From Chryseobacterium sp. KLBC 52 (GTDB taxonomy: Bacteria > Bacteroidota > Bacteroidia > Flavobacteriales > Weeksellaceae): a DNA stretch of 64,000 nucleotides. The notes beneath the pieces are model-generated. The model did not search any database. It was given only the letters and a program-made list of their open reading frames with translations, and had not been told where the DNA came from. The position numbers were made by a program, and so were the translations under genes. Positions 26,243-34,807 of the stretch are shown here, piece by piece (within the stretch, counting starts at the first letter, position 1; every line of letters starts with the position of its first letter). The stretch lies in assembly GCF_003347605.1 (NCBI RefSeq), contig NZ_QDFZ01000007.1, positions 62,001-126,000 on the forward strand, read 5' to 3'.

Positions 26243-27136
26243 ATGAAAAAAATCATTTTACTGTTATCAGGTCTGATCCTGATCAATTGCAGCAAATCAG
26301 GTAGTGAAAAACAGGAGGTAAAAGCCGACCTGATGGAAGTTCTAACTGAAGATAGAGCACCTTCTCCTGCAGCAGCGCCTCCACCTCCACCACTTTCTAT
26401 CTCTGAAAAGGTAGTTTCTGATGAAAATGGAACCAACAAAGATGTTTACTCTCCACAGAAAACAGATACGATCTCCAAAAAAATTATCAAAAACGGAGAT
26501 ATGAAAATTCAGGTGGGTGATATTAAAAAGACACAGAGCCAGGTCAATGAAATCATCAGAAAAAACAATGCTTATATCCAGAAAGAGGAGTTTCAAAATA
26601 CGGATATGGATGATAATCTTAGTCTGATCATTCGTGTCCCTCATAAAAACTTTGATGCATTGATTAACTCTTTTTCAGATGGCGTTGGAACCGTTTTGTC
26701 TAAAAACATTTCATCTAATGACGTTACTGAAGAATATACTGATGTAGCGATAAAGCTGGCCAACAAAAAGATATATCTTGAAAAATACCGTGATATGCTT
26801 AAAAAGGCTTCCACTACGAAAGATATGCTGGAGATCCAGGAAAATATCCGTGAACTGGAAGATGAAATTGATATTGCTGAAGGTAGTCTTCGTTTTATTG
26901 ATGACCGTGTGAATTACAGTACTCTGAATTTAAATTTATACAAAGAAAAAGTAAGAAGTTCTGCCACTTCAAAAATAGGCTTTGGAAGCCGCTTTATGGA
27001 TTCTCTGACGGAAGGCTGGAACAGTTTTGTAGTTTTTCTGCTGGGAATGGTTTCGTTATGGCCTTTCTTTTTGCTCATCCCAATTATTATTTTCCTTTGG
27101 AGAAAATGGAAATCAAAGAAAAAAAATCAGAATTAA
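26243..27136 (+). CDS. DUF4349 domain lipoprotein
   Basis: 297 aa. The lipobox is LILINC. A Pro/Ala-rich linker (APSPAAAPPPPPLS) follows. The DUF4349 domain (about 75-285) has KKIIKNGDMKIQVGDIKKTQSQVNEIIRKNNAYIQKEE, a coiled-coil (MLKKASTTKDMLEIQENIRELEDEIDIAEGSL) and a C-terminal membrane helix plus Lys tail (FFLLIPIIIFLWRKWKSKKKNQN). It is anchored in the envelope at both ends. Function is unknown. A strong hairpin follows. Confidence 0.9.
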   Translation: MKKIILLLSGLILINCSKSGSEKQEVKADLMEVLTEDRAPSPAAAPPPPPLSISEKVVSDENGTNKDVYSPQKTDTISKKIIKNGDMKIQVGDIKKTQSQVNEIIRKNNAYIQKEEFQNTDMDDNLSLIIRVPHKNFDALINSFSDGVGTVLSKNISSNDVTEEYTDVAIKLANKKIYLEKYRDMLKKASTTKDMLEIQENIRELEDEIDIAEGSLRFIDDRVNYSTLNLNLYKEKVRSSATSKIGFGSRFMDSLTEGWNSFVVFLLGMVSLWPFFLLIPIIIFLWRKWKSKKKNQN

Positions 27137-27143
27137 ATTATTA

Positions 27144-27174
27144 AAAATCCGGGCATCGAAGATGCCCGGATTTT
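27144..27174. terminator. Strong bidirectional terminator
   Basis: A 14-bp perfect stem (27144-27157 with 27161-27174, GC core CCGGGCATC) has a three-base loop and flanking A/T runs. It sits between convergent genes. Confidence 0.9.
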
Positions 27175-27192
27175 CACTGCATTATCTACAAT

Positions 27193-27576
27193 TTAACTAT
27201 TAAAATGTTCTTTTACTGTTTCGAGTACCTTTTCATCTGGCATTTTCTGTGAGGTCCCCAATGTAATTTTCAAATCTCTGAACTGAGCTGTGTCATGAAG
27301 GAAGTGCTTAAGCTCCTCCTGTGTTACACCCGGTCCTGTAATATACACTTCCTGAGAATTGGTCAGTAACTTTTCAATTTCTTTAAAAAACTTGTTTCTG
27401 TTGGTGATTTCGGCATTGTTTCCTGCATTCTCACTGGAGTTTCCGTGCTGTATCTCTGCTTTCACCGGTTTGCAAAGGATAAATTCAGAAACATTTTGTG
27501 CATCGTGATTCTTGGCTACAATGGCTTTTTCTGTATCAATCCAGATACCCGCTAATTTCTTATCAGACATAATCAT
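27193..27576 (-). CDS. Small eRF1/Pelota domain 3-like protein, function unknown
   Basis: 127 aa (or 125 from the ATG at 27570). The layout is a strand pair (LAGIWIDTEKAIVAKN), a polar loop, an amphipathic helix (NKFFKEIEKLLTNSQ), then VYITGPGVTQEELKHFLHD and a final strand-helix unit (LKITLGTSQKMPDEKVLETVKEHF). The GPG-x-x-x-EEL segment resembles the GPG-(E/K)-x-K-x-x-L motif of eRF1 and Pelota domain 3. It stands alone between two terminators. A role around translation or stress is a guess. Confidence 0.7.
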   Translation of the reverse strand: MIMSDKKLAGIWIDTEKAIVAKNHDAQNVSEFILCKPVKAEIQHGNSSENAGNNAEITNRNKFFKEIEKLLTNSQEVYITGPGVTQEELKHFLHDTAQFRDLKITLGTSQKMPDEKVLETVKEHFNS

Positions 27577-27665
27577 ATAATTTTAAGTGATAGCTACTAA
27601 AAAACAAGAATAATGCAATAGTCTTGTTAAGGGCTGTTAAATATTTTTATAATTTCTGCCAAAAA

Positions 27666-27697
27666 AGCCATCCACAAAATAAGGATGGCTCTATGAA
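27666..27697 (-). terminator. LPMO gene terminator
   Basis: AGCCATCC (27666-27673) pairs with GGATGGCT (27683-27690); on the minus strand the stem is followed by TTTTTT. Confidence 0.8.
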
Positions 27698-27712
27698 TGT
27701 TCAGATGTTTTG

Positions 27713-29515
27713 CTATTTTCTGATGGTTTTAGTAATACTGCTTCCGTCTTTATACTGAATCTTTACAAAATAGATTCCAGACTGAAGTCGGCTGATATCC
27801 ATCCTGGTCTTTCCCGTATTCATAAAAGTCATGATCTGAAGTCCATGAGGGGTGATAATATCTACTCTGCTGATTTTATCATAGATGCTTTCAGGAGCAA
27901 AAATAATCATATGCTCAGATACGATTACTGAAAGATCATTTTCTTTATTGGCAACAGCTGATGCCTTGCAGTTCTGTCCTTCATTGCAGCCGCTTACAAT
28001 TTTCCAGACAGCATTATTTCCCGGTGTATCCCCTGGATTTGCGTACCATTTATTCTCCCAGATTTTACAGGCGTGGAAAACCTTTGTTCCCGCTGTTGGA
28101 TACGTTTTTACCGGATTGTATTCCTCTGCACCGCAGTAGGTAACCGCACCGCCTGATTGGCAGCCTGTTCCTTCAGTACATGTACTTATTTCTTCCCATA
28201 CCATATTGGTTCCCGGCATTTCTCCTGGATTTGCATACCATTTGTTTTTCCAGATTTTACAGGAATAAAAGACTTTCGTTCCGGCTGTAGGATATGCATT
28301 CGCCGCATTATATTGCTCTGCTCCACAATAGGATTGACCATTTCCTGGTGTCACTTTCTTAGTTCTGATTTTTAATTCATTACTCATATCAGAAAACTGA
28401 TCGTTCAAAGCAACAGATCTTACGGTATAACGATATTCTGTATCTTGTGCCAATCCGGCTCGTAAAAAGATTGTCTGTACGGTCTCTCCTACTTTGATTC
28501 CATTTTCAAAAATCTGGTAATTTTTGATGCCTTGTGAGTGAGTAGAAGCCATCCACATAAGCGTAACGGAATTTTCAGTAACTTCCATTGAATGAAGATT
28601 AGATGGTGCTGTAGGTTTTTCAAGTGTCCCTTCGGTGTTTGTTTTTACATTGAGTGGCGCGCTTTTTCCTGACGTGAGTCCTGAAGAGCCTTTCGCCTGT
28701 ATTTCATAGGTATACGTCGTGTTGGCAGTTAAGCCAGTATCCTGGAATGTAGGTATACTTACCTGCTGAATATTTTGTCCGTTGCGGAAAATGTTATAAG
28801 ATGCTGCATCCGTTTGTGCATTCCAGCTTATTTTGGCAGAAGAACTTGTTACTCCTACCTGTGTTAATCCTGTCGGGGTAGCAGGTGCAGAAACTCCTGT
28901 TCCGGAGGTTACGTTAACATCAATTACATTATAAAATGCATTGGTGGTATCTGCTACATCCCAAACTGCTAAAATAACGTGATAGCCGGTACGGCTGGCA
29001 GGAACTGTAATCTGATGAGAAACATTGTCCTGCGGCGGCGTTCCATTATGCGTAACTGTTCCGATAAGCTCAAGATCCTGACGGGAAAGCGGTTGATTGG
29101 GATTCCAGCCCTGCTTTGTCATATAATAATGCCATTTCGCAGTTGCATGATACGCCGAGTATTTCCAGATAAAGGCATTCACACCAGTGGAAATATTGGT
29201 TTTCTTCCAACGGTCAGCAGTCTGAATGTCCAGTGTAGTGTCTCCACCGATGCTTCCATTAGCAGAGGCAATCTTTCCATCAGCCGGTCCCAATGCAGGA
29301 AACCCTTTTGGCGCTTCCAGAGATCCCGGTTCATTAATAACAGATCCATAGATGCTAAATGCTGCAGAATAACCTAGTGCAGCCTTATCCAGACTTCCCT
29401 GATATCCTCGTGAGGCAGGACTTAGTACATATCCGTGCGCAGACAGATGAATTAAAGATGGTACCAGCATCGTCAGCATCAGCAATAACGGAAAAAAAAA
29501 TTTGCTTGTCTTCAT
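27713..29515 (-). CDS. Modular AA10 lytic polysaccharide monooxygenase with T9SS sorting tail
   Basis: 600 aa. The signal peptide ends at LSA, exposing His27 (HGYVLSPASR). A second histidine (about 123, SAYHATAKWHYY) completes the copper brace of AA10 enzymes. The AA10 domain (27-205) is followed by two fibronectin III domains (about 213-295 and 300-390). Two chitin-binding repeats (about 397-447 and 457-510) follow, with CKIWxNKWYANPG. A C-terminal type IX sorting domain (about 525-600) ends in GIYFVKIQYKDGSSITKTIRK-like residues. It oxidatively cleaves chitin or cellulose outside the cell; the chitin-binding repeats favour chitin. Confidence 0.95.
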   Translation of the reverse strand: MKTSKFFFPLLLMLTMLVPSLIHLSAHGYVLSPASRGYQGSLDKAALGYSAAFSIYGSVINEPGSLEAPKGFPALGPADGKIASANGSIGGDTTLDIQTADRWKKTNISTGVNAFIWKYSAYHATAKWHYYMTKQGWNPNQPLSRQDLELIGTVTHNGTPPQDNVSHQITVPASRTGYHVILAVWDVADTTNAFYNVIDVNVTSGTGVSAPATPTGLTQVGVTSSSAKISWNAQTDAASYNIFRNGQNIQQVSIPTFQDTGLTANTTYTYEIQAKGSSGLTSGKSAPLNVKTNTEGTLEKPTAPSNLHSMEVTENSVTLMWMASTHSQGIKNYQIFENGIKVGETVQTIFLRAGLAQDTEYRYTVRSVALNDQFSDMSNELKIRTKKVTPGNGQSYCGAEQYNAANAYPTAGTKVFYSCKIWKNKWYANPGEMPGTNMVWEEISTCTEGTGCQSGGAVTYCGAEEYNPVKTYPTAGTKVFHACKIWENKWYANPGDTPGNNAVWKIVSGCNEGQNCKASAVANKENDLSVIVSEHMIIFAPESIYDKISRVDIITPHGLQIMTFMNTGKTRMDISRLQSGIYFVKIQYKDGSSITKTIRK

Positions 29516-29910
29516 AATTAAATATTTGGTGTTGATAATATAAGATCAATTCTCTATAAGCTATTTTTTCAAACCTTTTCACTCGACATAAATAAAGAAA
29601 TGGAACACAAATCAGCTTTAATTCATTAAACAATTTGAATTATAGAATTTTTAATAAAAAGCAAACTAAACAAAAATAATTAGCCAATATTTTAAATTAA
29701 AACATAAAATTATAATTCATAACATTTTATCAATAACATATAATCACAATATGTTAAAGCATAAATATACAAAAAATTACATGATTAATCACACTTTATT
29801 GAAATATTTTTCATGTGAATTGATTAACAATAGAGGGTAAAGAGAAAATGGAAATATAAAATGATATCAGTTATATAATTTGTCAGCAACTACTGAAAAC
29901 TATTTTAATA
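29516..29910. other. Long AT-rich upstream region of LPMO gene
   Basis: There is no ORF above about 60 codons that looks real. A minus-strand TATTTTTG at 29671-29678 is a possible -7 element, giving a leader of about 150 nt. Repeated ATAACAT words occur near 29730. Nothing else can be supported. Confidence 0.45.
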
Positions 29911-29942
29911 AAAAAGCTGAGAGAATTGATCATTCCCTCAGC
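29911..29942 (-). terminator. Terminator of RsmI-like gene
   Basis: On the minus strand, GCTGAG...CTCAGC (29916-29942, one mismatch, stem of about 11 bp) is followed by TTTTTT. Confidence 0.85.
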
Positions 29943-29988
29943 CCGTAAATTTTAAAACCCCTAAGATTATCTTCAAAAAGAATAAGAT

Positions 29989-30687
29989 TTATTTCCCAAG
30001 TACAAATACAGCAGGAATTTTATGAAGCTCCGGCTTTTGTTTCTGCCAGTCTTTTATGGTTTTTGTTTTAATAAATTCTTGTTCCGGATCGTTGATATTG
30101 GCAGCAATACAAAGCTTTGTATTCGGTGATAAAAACTTACACAAATCTTCAAATAGCTGGTTATTCCGGTAAGGTGTTTCCATGAAAATCTGTGAATACC
30201 CGGTTTTCTGAACAAGACTTTCAAGATTCATGATCTGCTTCTTCTTTTCTCCCTTATCAATAGGAAGGTAACCGTGGAATGTGAATTCCTGCCCATTAAA
30301 ACCACTGGAAATCAAAGCAAGAATAATGGATGAAGGCCCCGAAATCGGGATTACTCTGATGTTTTTCTCATGACACCATTTCACCATCAGATTTCCCGGG
30401 TCTGCAATACATGGCAATCCTGCTTCAGACAGCAATCCGAAGTCCTGTCCTTTCAGCATGAGCTCCTGAGCTTCCTTGATATCTGCATTTTCTGTGTATT
30501 TATCCAATAGAAACAACTTCAGATCAGCCTGTTTTTTTTCGGGAGCAAAGAATTTAACAACTTTCCGGGCTGTTTTTTCATTTTCCACAAAGAAATAATC
30601 TGTCTGCATAATATAATCTTTCAGAACAGGAGAAAAGTGGTTGATAGAAGTATTTTCTGATAAATAAGCAGGGAGTAAAAAAAGCAT
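29989..30687 (-). CDS. RsmI-like tetrapyrrole-methylase family SAM methyltransferase (short form)
   Basis: 232 aa. Motifs of the RsmI branch are present: YFFVENEKTARKVVKFF, GLLSEAGLPCIADPGNLMVKWCHEKNIRVIPISGPSSIILALISSGFNGQEFTFHGYLP and FMETPYRNNQLFEDL. RsmI 2'-O-methylates C1402 of 16S rRNA. This copy is shorter and lacks the usual C-terminal domain. It matches a short Bacteroidota type usually listed only as SAM-dependent methyltransferase, so the RNA target is uncertain. It lies 62 bp after the phosphatase gene. Confidence 0.85.
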   Translation of the reverse strand: MLFLLPAYLSENTSINHFSPVLKDYIMQTDYFFVENEKTARKVVKFFAPEKKQADLKLFLLDKYTENADIKEAQELMLKGQDFGLLSEAGLPCIADPGNLMVKWCHEKNIRVIPISGPSSIILALISSGFNGQEFTFHGYLPIDKGEKKKQIMNLESLVQKTGYSQIFMETPYRNNQLFEDLCKFLSPNTKLCIAANINDPEQEFIKTKTIKDWQKQKPELHKIPAVFVLGK

Positions 30688-30749
30688 TGTATTATTTTTT
30701 AATTCTTTTTAAGTGAAAGTGGTGGAAATATTTTGCATGTTCATGCTCA

Positions 30750-31199
30750 TTATTTTGATAATTGATTTTTGATAGCTTCACACCCTTTATCCAAAATCTG
30801 GAAAACCTTTTCAAAATCGTTCATATCGCCCCAATAAGGATCAGGAACTTCCGCGTTTTTATGATCTCCCAATACTTCGAGAAATAATGATACTTTCTGG
30901 CGTTCTTCTTCATTTTTGGTTTTAGAAACTACATCTGCCAATATATCAATATCCATACAGTAGATCTTATCGAAGGTCTCAAAGTCTTTTCTGGTGATGG
31001 GTCTTGATCTTTGTTTTGATATATCAATATCGTGATTGGCAGCAGTTGTAATAGCTCTTTTATCAGGATGTTCGCCTTCATGCATTGAAATAGTTCCGGC
31101 AGAATCCACCATATAATGATCCGGTAGTTTTGTTTTCATAATTCCTTCTGCCAGCGGGCTTCTGCATATATTTCCCAGACAAACCATTAAAATTTTCAT
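30750..31199 (-). CDS. Low-molecular-weight protein tyrosine phosphatase
   Basis: 149 aa. The P-loop is VCLGNICRSPLAEG, the CX5R signature with catalytic Cys at about residue 7. The general acid Asp lies in PDPYWG near residue 120. The middle contains SRPITRKDFETFDKIYCMD, as is usual for the family. It dephosphorylates phosphotyrosine or small phosphoesters in the cytoplasm. It lies between dnaA and the RsmI-like gene on the same strand and has its own -7 element 32 bp upstream. Confidence 0.95.
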   Translation of the reverse strand: MKILMVCLGNICRSPLAEGIMKTKLPDHYMVDSAGTISMHEGEHPDKRAITTAANHDIDISKQRSRPITRKDFETFDKIYCMDIDILADVVSKTKNEEERQKVSLFLEVLGDHKNAEVPDPYWGDMNDFEKVFQILDKGCEAIKNQLSK

Positions 31200-31230
31200 A
31201 TCTGTTTTTTAAAAAAGTCTTTTGCTACGA

Positions 31231-31238
31231 CAAAACTA
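31231..31238 (-). promoter_or_regulatory. Phosphatase gene -7 element
   Basis: The minus strand reads TAGTTTTG, matching TAnnTTTG, 32 bp before the ATG. Confidence 0.6.
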
Positions 31239-31295
31239 AATAAAAAATGAAGAATAAAACTATCCTTCATTTTAATTTATGTAAACTAACCTTAT

Positions 31296-32750
31296 TTACT
31301 GCTTGATTCTTTCAGTAAGGTCTTTTACGTATTTCTTGATTTCTTTATCAATTTTAGAAACGTCTTTGATGGTGTCACAGGCATACATTACTGTAGAGTG
31401 ATCTTTTCCGCCCATTTCCTCACCAATTTTAGTAAATGTAGAATTGGTAAATTCTTTGGAGAAGTACATCGCAAGCTGTCTTGGTAATGCAATCTCTCTT
31501 TTTCTTGTTTTGGAAAGCAGCTGCTCTTTTTTGATTCCAAAATAATCACAAACCACTTCCTGAATGTAAGGAATATTGATCACCTTCTTCTGGTTCGCTG
31601 CAATTCTGTTGATGGTTTCCTTAAGCAGCTCAAGACTAAGGTCTCTCTTATATACTGTAGAATAAGCGATCACTGAGTTGATAACCCCGATCAGTTCTCT
31701 TACATTTGTTTTGGCTTCAGCAGCAAGGAAATCAAGCATATCTCCCGGAAGAACAATTCCGTCTCTGCTCAGTTTATCTTCAATGATCTGTCTTCTTGTA
31801 GATAGATCCGGAGATTTGATTTCTGCAGAAAGCCCCCATTTGAAACGGGAAACAATTCTGTCCTGGATATCCATAATATCTGCAGGCGCTTTATCTGAAG
31901 TAAGGATAATTTGTTTTCCATTCTGATGCAGGTGATCAAAAATGTGGAAGAAACTGTCCTGTGTAGCCGATTTTCCAGATAAGAACTGAATATCATCAAT
32001 AATCAGTACATCTACCATTTGGTAGAAGTTCGCAAATTCAGTCTGCTTATGAGCCTTAGCCGCAGAGATAAACTGCTGGATAAACTTTTCAGAAGACAGA
32101 TAAAGAACTACTTTATCAGGAAACTGATTTTTTACTTCAAGACCAACAGCCTGTCCCAGGTGGGTTTTACCAACTCCATAACCTCCATATAAAAATAATG
32201 GGTTGAAAGCTGTTGCTCCAGGTCTTTTGGCAATGGATCTGGCAACAGTGGCTGCAAATTTATTGCTTTCTCCTTCTACATAACTATCAAACGAATAGTC
32301 AGGCTTCAGGTTAGAATCTATATTTACTTTTCTAATTCCAGGAACGACAAACGGGTTTACAATATTAGCAGAAAAACCTTGCGGCATTGTTTCCTGTGTT
32401 TTCGGAGTAGGAACGCTTTGTCCCTTGATGTTCATGGTAACAGGCTTCTCTTCACCTTTTGGTCTGTTTTCCATCACAGAATACCATAATTTCACTCCTT
32501 TTCCAATATTTTTCTTCAGGGCAGCAGAAAGTAGGGACAGGTAATTGTCCTCTATATATTCCTTGTAAAAATCGCTCGGTACGATCAGCGTAAGGTTGTT
32601 GGCCACCAACGAAAGCGGCTGAACCTTATCGAATAGCATATCGAAAGATTTTTCAAGTTTTTTAAGGTCAGAATTGTCTTCAGCAGCGTTCAGGTTATCG
32701 CGCATAAACTGAAGGCATTTCTGCCATATCATCATTAAATTGTCATCCAT
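31296..32750 (-). CDS. dnaA: Chromosomal replication initiator DnaA
   Basis: 484 aa, the usual length. Domain I (1-90, WQKCLQFMRDNLNAAEDNS) is followed by a linker. The AAA+ domain has Walker A GGYGVGKTH, Walker B VLIIDDIQFL, and sensor I ILTSDKAP with the DnaA hallmark RFKWGLSAEI. Domain IV ends in the DnaA-box-binding signature GGKDHSTVMYACDTI. It initiates replication at oriC. No cluster of TTATCCACA boxes is visible beside the gene, so oriC is not evident here. It is divergent from the thioesterase gene. Confidence 0.98.
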   Translation of the reverse strand: MDDNLMMIWQKCLQFMRDNLNAAEDNSDLKKLEKSFDMLFDKVQPLSLVANNLTLIVPSDFYKEYIEDNYLSLLSAALKKNIGKGVKLWYSVMENRPKGEEKPVTMNIKGQSVPTPKTQETMPQGFSANIVNPFVVPGIRKVNIDSNLKPDYSFDSYVEGESNKFAATVARSIAKRPGATAFNPLFLYGGYGVGKTHLGQAVGLEVKNQFPDKVVLYLSSEKFIQQFISAAKAHKQTEFANFYQMVDVLIIDDIQFLSGKSATQDSFFHIFDHLHQNGKQIILTSDKAPADIMDIQDRIVSRFKWGLSAEIKSPDLSTRRQIIEDKLSRDGIVLPGDMLDFLAAEAKTNVRELIGVINSVIAYSTVYKRDLSLELLKETINRIAANQKKVINIPYIQEVVCDYFGIKKEQLLSKTRKREIALPRQLAMYFSKEFTNSTFTKIGEEMGGKDHSTVMYACDTIKDVSKIDKEIKKYVKDLTERIKQ

Positions 32751-32798
32751 TTTTTAAGCCCCGATTATTCTTTGTTTGTACTGTGTTTAGAAGGAAGA

Positions 32799-32806
32799 CA
32801 AAGGTC
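32799..32806 (-). promoter_or_regulatory. Possible dnaA promoter
   Basis: The minus strand reads GACCTTTG, one base off TAnnTTTG, with a TTTG about 18 bp upstream. Confidence 0.45.
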
Positions 32807-32856
32807 CAATATTTTCTTTTCAAAAAAAAATATTGCAGGTATTGATTATTTAAAAA

Positions 32857-32864
32857 TATATTTG
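32857..32864 (+). promoter_or_regulatory. Thioesterase gene -7 element
   Basis: TATATTTG is a perfect match; TTG lies 21 bp upstream (32833-32835). It places the transcript start after 32866 and so favours the ATG at 32887 over the one at 32866. Confidence 0.7.
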
Positions 32865-32886
32865 TATGTATAATTTAACACGTAAA

Positions 32887-33297
32887 ATGATACACACAAC
32901 ACACTCAATACGAGTACGTTACGCAGAAACAGACCCAATGAAATATGTCTACTATGGAAACTATGCAACGTACTTCGAAGTAGCGAGAGTTGAACTCTTC
33001 AGAAGCATAGGAATTTCATACGATGAAATTGAAAACCAAGGAATTTGGCTGCCGGTTTCAGACTACAACATTAAATATATCCGACCAGCTTTGTATGATC
33101 AAAAATTGGAAATTCATACTTATGTTAAAAAAACTCCAGGGGTAAGAATTGAATTTGAATATGAAATTTATAATGAAGAGCATATTAAAATAACAGAAGC
33201 CTCTACTACTCTATTCTTTCTCGATGCAAAAACCAACAAAGTAATCAGATGTCCGGATTTTCTCATGGAACTGATTGAGAAGAACTGGAAAGCATAG
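32887..33297 (+). CDS. Acyl-CoA thioesterase (4HBT / YbgC-like hotdog)
   Basis: 136 aa. The hotdog fold shows the YbgC-type active-site motif RVRYAETDPMKYVYYGNYATYFEVARVE, where the Asp in AETD is the catalytic acid, followed by central strands KLEIHTYVKKTPGVRIEFEYEIYN. These enzymes hydrolyse short acyl-CoA or acyl-ACP thioesters. I use the ATG at 32887 because a -7 element ends at 32864 and the alternative ATG at 32866 would lie at the transcript start. It is divergent from dnaA. Confidence 0.9.
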   Translation: MIHTTHSIRVRYAETDPMKYVYYGNYATYFEVARVELFRSIGISYDEIENQGIWLPVSDYNIKYIRPALYDQKLEIHTYVKKTPGVRIEFEYEIYNEEHIKITEASTTLFFLDAKTNKVIRCPDFLMELIEKNWKA

Positions 33298-33302
33298 ATG
33301 AC

Positions 33303-33530
33303 AGATAGGAGGTTTTAGGTTGCAGGCAACAGGTAGCAGGAATTAGGAGATATCCAACAAGATATTGGAGGAAGCTTATAAAGGTGAATGGTGAATTTTC
33401 AATAGAGTTAAAATATCTATCTCAAATTATCCGGTCACAAAATAAACCCGCAACTCGTAACTCGTAACTCGTAAGTCGTAACTCGCAACTAAAAACATTA
33501 AACTTTAAACTCTAAACTTTAAACTCTACA
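33303..33530. repeat. Heptamer-based low-complexity intergenic repeat
   Basis: It starts 6 bp after the thioesterase stop. The left part is G-rich (TAGGTTGCAGG, AGGTAGCAGG). The right part is C-rich, with five 7-mers of AACTCGT type (33452-33486) and four of AAACTTT/AAACTCT (33500-33527). The same words recur near 49.2, 51.7-52.0 and 62.8 kb. No gene is present. Confidence 0.7.
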
Positions 33531-33598
33531 CCCTCTCTATTTATGAATTAATTCGCACCTTTGTACCTTTATTTTAATCATCCCTTATATATTATATT

Positions 33599-34447
33599 AT
33601 GAAGATTGCATTTTTGGGACCTCATGCCAGTTTCACACAGCTTGCTGCAGCACAGCTTTTCCCTGATGACGAAATAATACCGCAAGCCAGCATTCTGGAT
33701 TGTTTTAATGCCGTTGAAAATGGAGAAGCAGTAAAAGCAGTAGTCCCTCTGGAAAACTCTATTGAAGGAACCGTATCTATGACACTGGATTATTTATATA
33801 AGACTCCGTCTGTTAAGATTGAAGCAGAAGCCGTAATGCCTATTGCCCACCATCTGATGATTCATCCGGAGAATTCTGTTGAGAATATTGAAAGAATATA
33901 TTCGCATCCGCAAGCCCTTGCACAGAGCTTTCATTTCCTGGATACTCATTATAAAGAAATTCCCAAACAGGACTTTTCCTCAACTGCAGCCGCTGCCAAG
34001 TTTGTATCTGAGAATCCGGGCACTCCTATTGCTGCGGTAGCCAATCAGTTTGCAGCCAATTTATATGGTTTGAAAATAGTGAATCGTAATATTCAGGATT
34101 TTGAACAGAATCATACCCGGTTTATCATCATTTCTAAAGAGCAGAATAAATACCAAAATGACAAACTGGAAACACTGGGAGAAAAATCAGGAATGCTGAT
34201 CACTCTTCCGGAAGATCATCCCGGTGGATTGCATCAGGTATTATCCGTTTTTGCATGGAGAAAAATGAATCTCAGCAAGATTGAATCCAGAACATTAAAA
34301 ACAGGACTGGGGAACTATTTCTTCTTTATCAATGTTGAAGGGCCATGGAAAGAAGTCTTACATGAAAATGCCCTGCAAGAACTTGAATCAATCAATGCAA
34401 ATGTAGATTTTCTCGGGAATTACAAAGAATTCCTGCTGGAAAGCTAA
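33599..34447 (+). CDS. pheA: Prephenate dehydratase
   Basis: 282 aa, monofunctional. The catalytic domain opens with KIAFLGPHASFTQLAA, and VPLENSIEGTVSMTLD and FEQNHTRFIIIS (the TRF motif) follow at the expected spacing. The C-terminal ACT domain (about 195-275) contains HPGGLHQVLSVFAWRKMNLSKIESRTLK, where phenylalanine feedback binding occurs in the family. It makes phenylpyruvate in phenylalanine synthesis. No chorismate mutase domain is attached. A strong terminator follows. Confidence 0.96.
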   Translation: MKIAFLGPHASFTQLAAAQLFPDDEIIPQASILDCFNAVENGEAVKAVVPLENSIEGTVSMTLDYLYKTPSVKIEAEAVMPIAHHLMIHPENSVENIERIYSHPQALAQSFHFLDTHYKEIPKQDFSSTAAAAKFVSENPGTPIAAVANQFAANLYGLKIVNRNIQDFEQNHTRFIIISKEQNKYQNDKLETLGEKSGMLITLPEDHPGGLHQVLSVFAWRKMNLSKIESRTLKTGLGNYFFFINVEGPWKEVLHENALQELESINANVDFLGNYKEFLLES

Positions 34448-34466
34448 AAAAAGACAATAAAATCTA

Positions 34467-34498
34467 TAAAAAACACTGCTATTAAGCAGTGTTTTTTT
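34467..34498 (+). terminator. pheA terminator
   Basis: AACACTGCT and AGCAGTGTT pair around ATTA, with a following run of seven T. Confidence 0.9.
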
Positions 34499-34773
34499 AT
34501 TTATAGGATAAAAATCACAAAATTCAAAAACTTTAACAATACATTAGTTTGAGACAATACCTTCTGTTTAATTAAAAAAATAACCCACACAATGGAGAGA
34601 ATTATTTTTTAACAAAATACTGACAAACAGCACTTTAAAGCAAAAACACATATAATAAGTCGTAATTAGATTATGCAAAAATATTAACTAAAATATAAAC
34701 ATATGTTTAAGGATATTATATCATATTAACGTTAAAAATAAAAATATCACAATGCGGAGTATAATTTTTATTG

Positions 34774-34781
34774 TATATTTG
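34774..34781 (+). promoter_or_regulatory. -7 element of secreted C1q-like gene
   Basis: TATATTTG is a perfect TAnnTTTG, 26 bp before the ATG at 34808. The remaining DNA between 34499 and 34773 is AT-rich with nothing recognisable. Confidence 0.65.
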
Positions 34782-34807
34782 CTTAGCAACTAATTAAAAT
34801 CTTGATC

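Noticed and set aside
32751..32865. Possible oriC next to dnaA
   Set aside because: No cluster of TTATCCACA-like DnaA boxes or clear AT-rich 13-mers is visible in the short gap.
33452..33527. Possible CRISPR array from regular short repeats
   Set aside because: Units are 7 bp with no spacers and no cas genes are present in the window.
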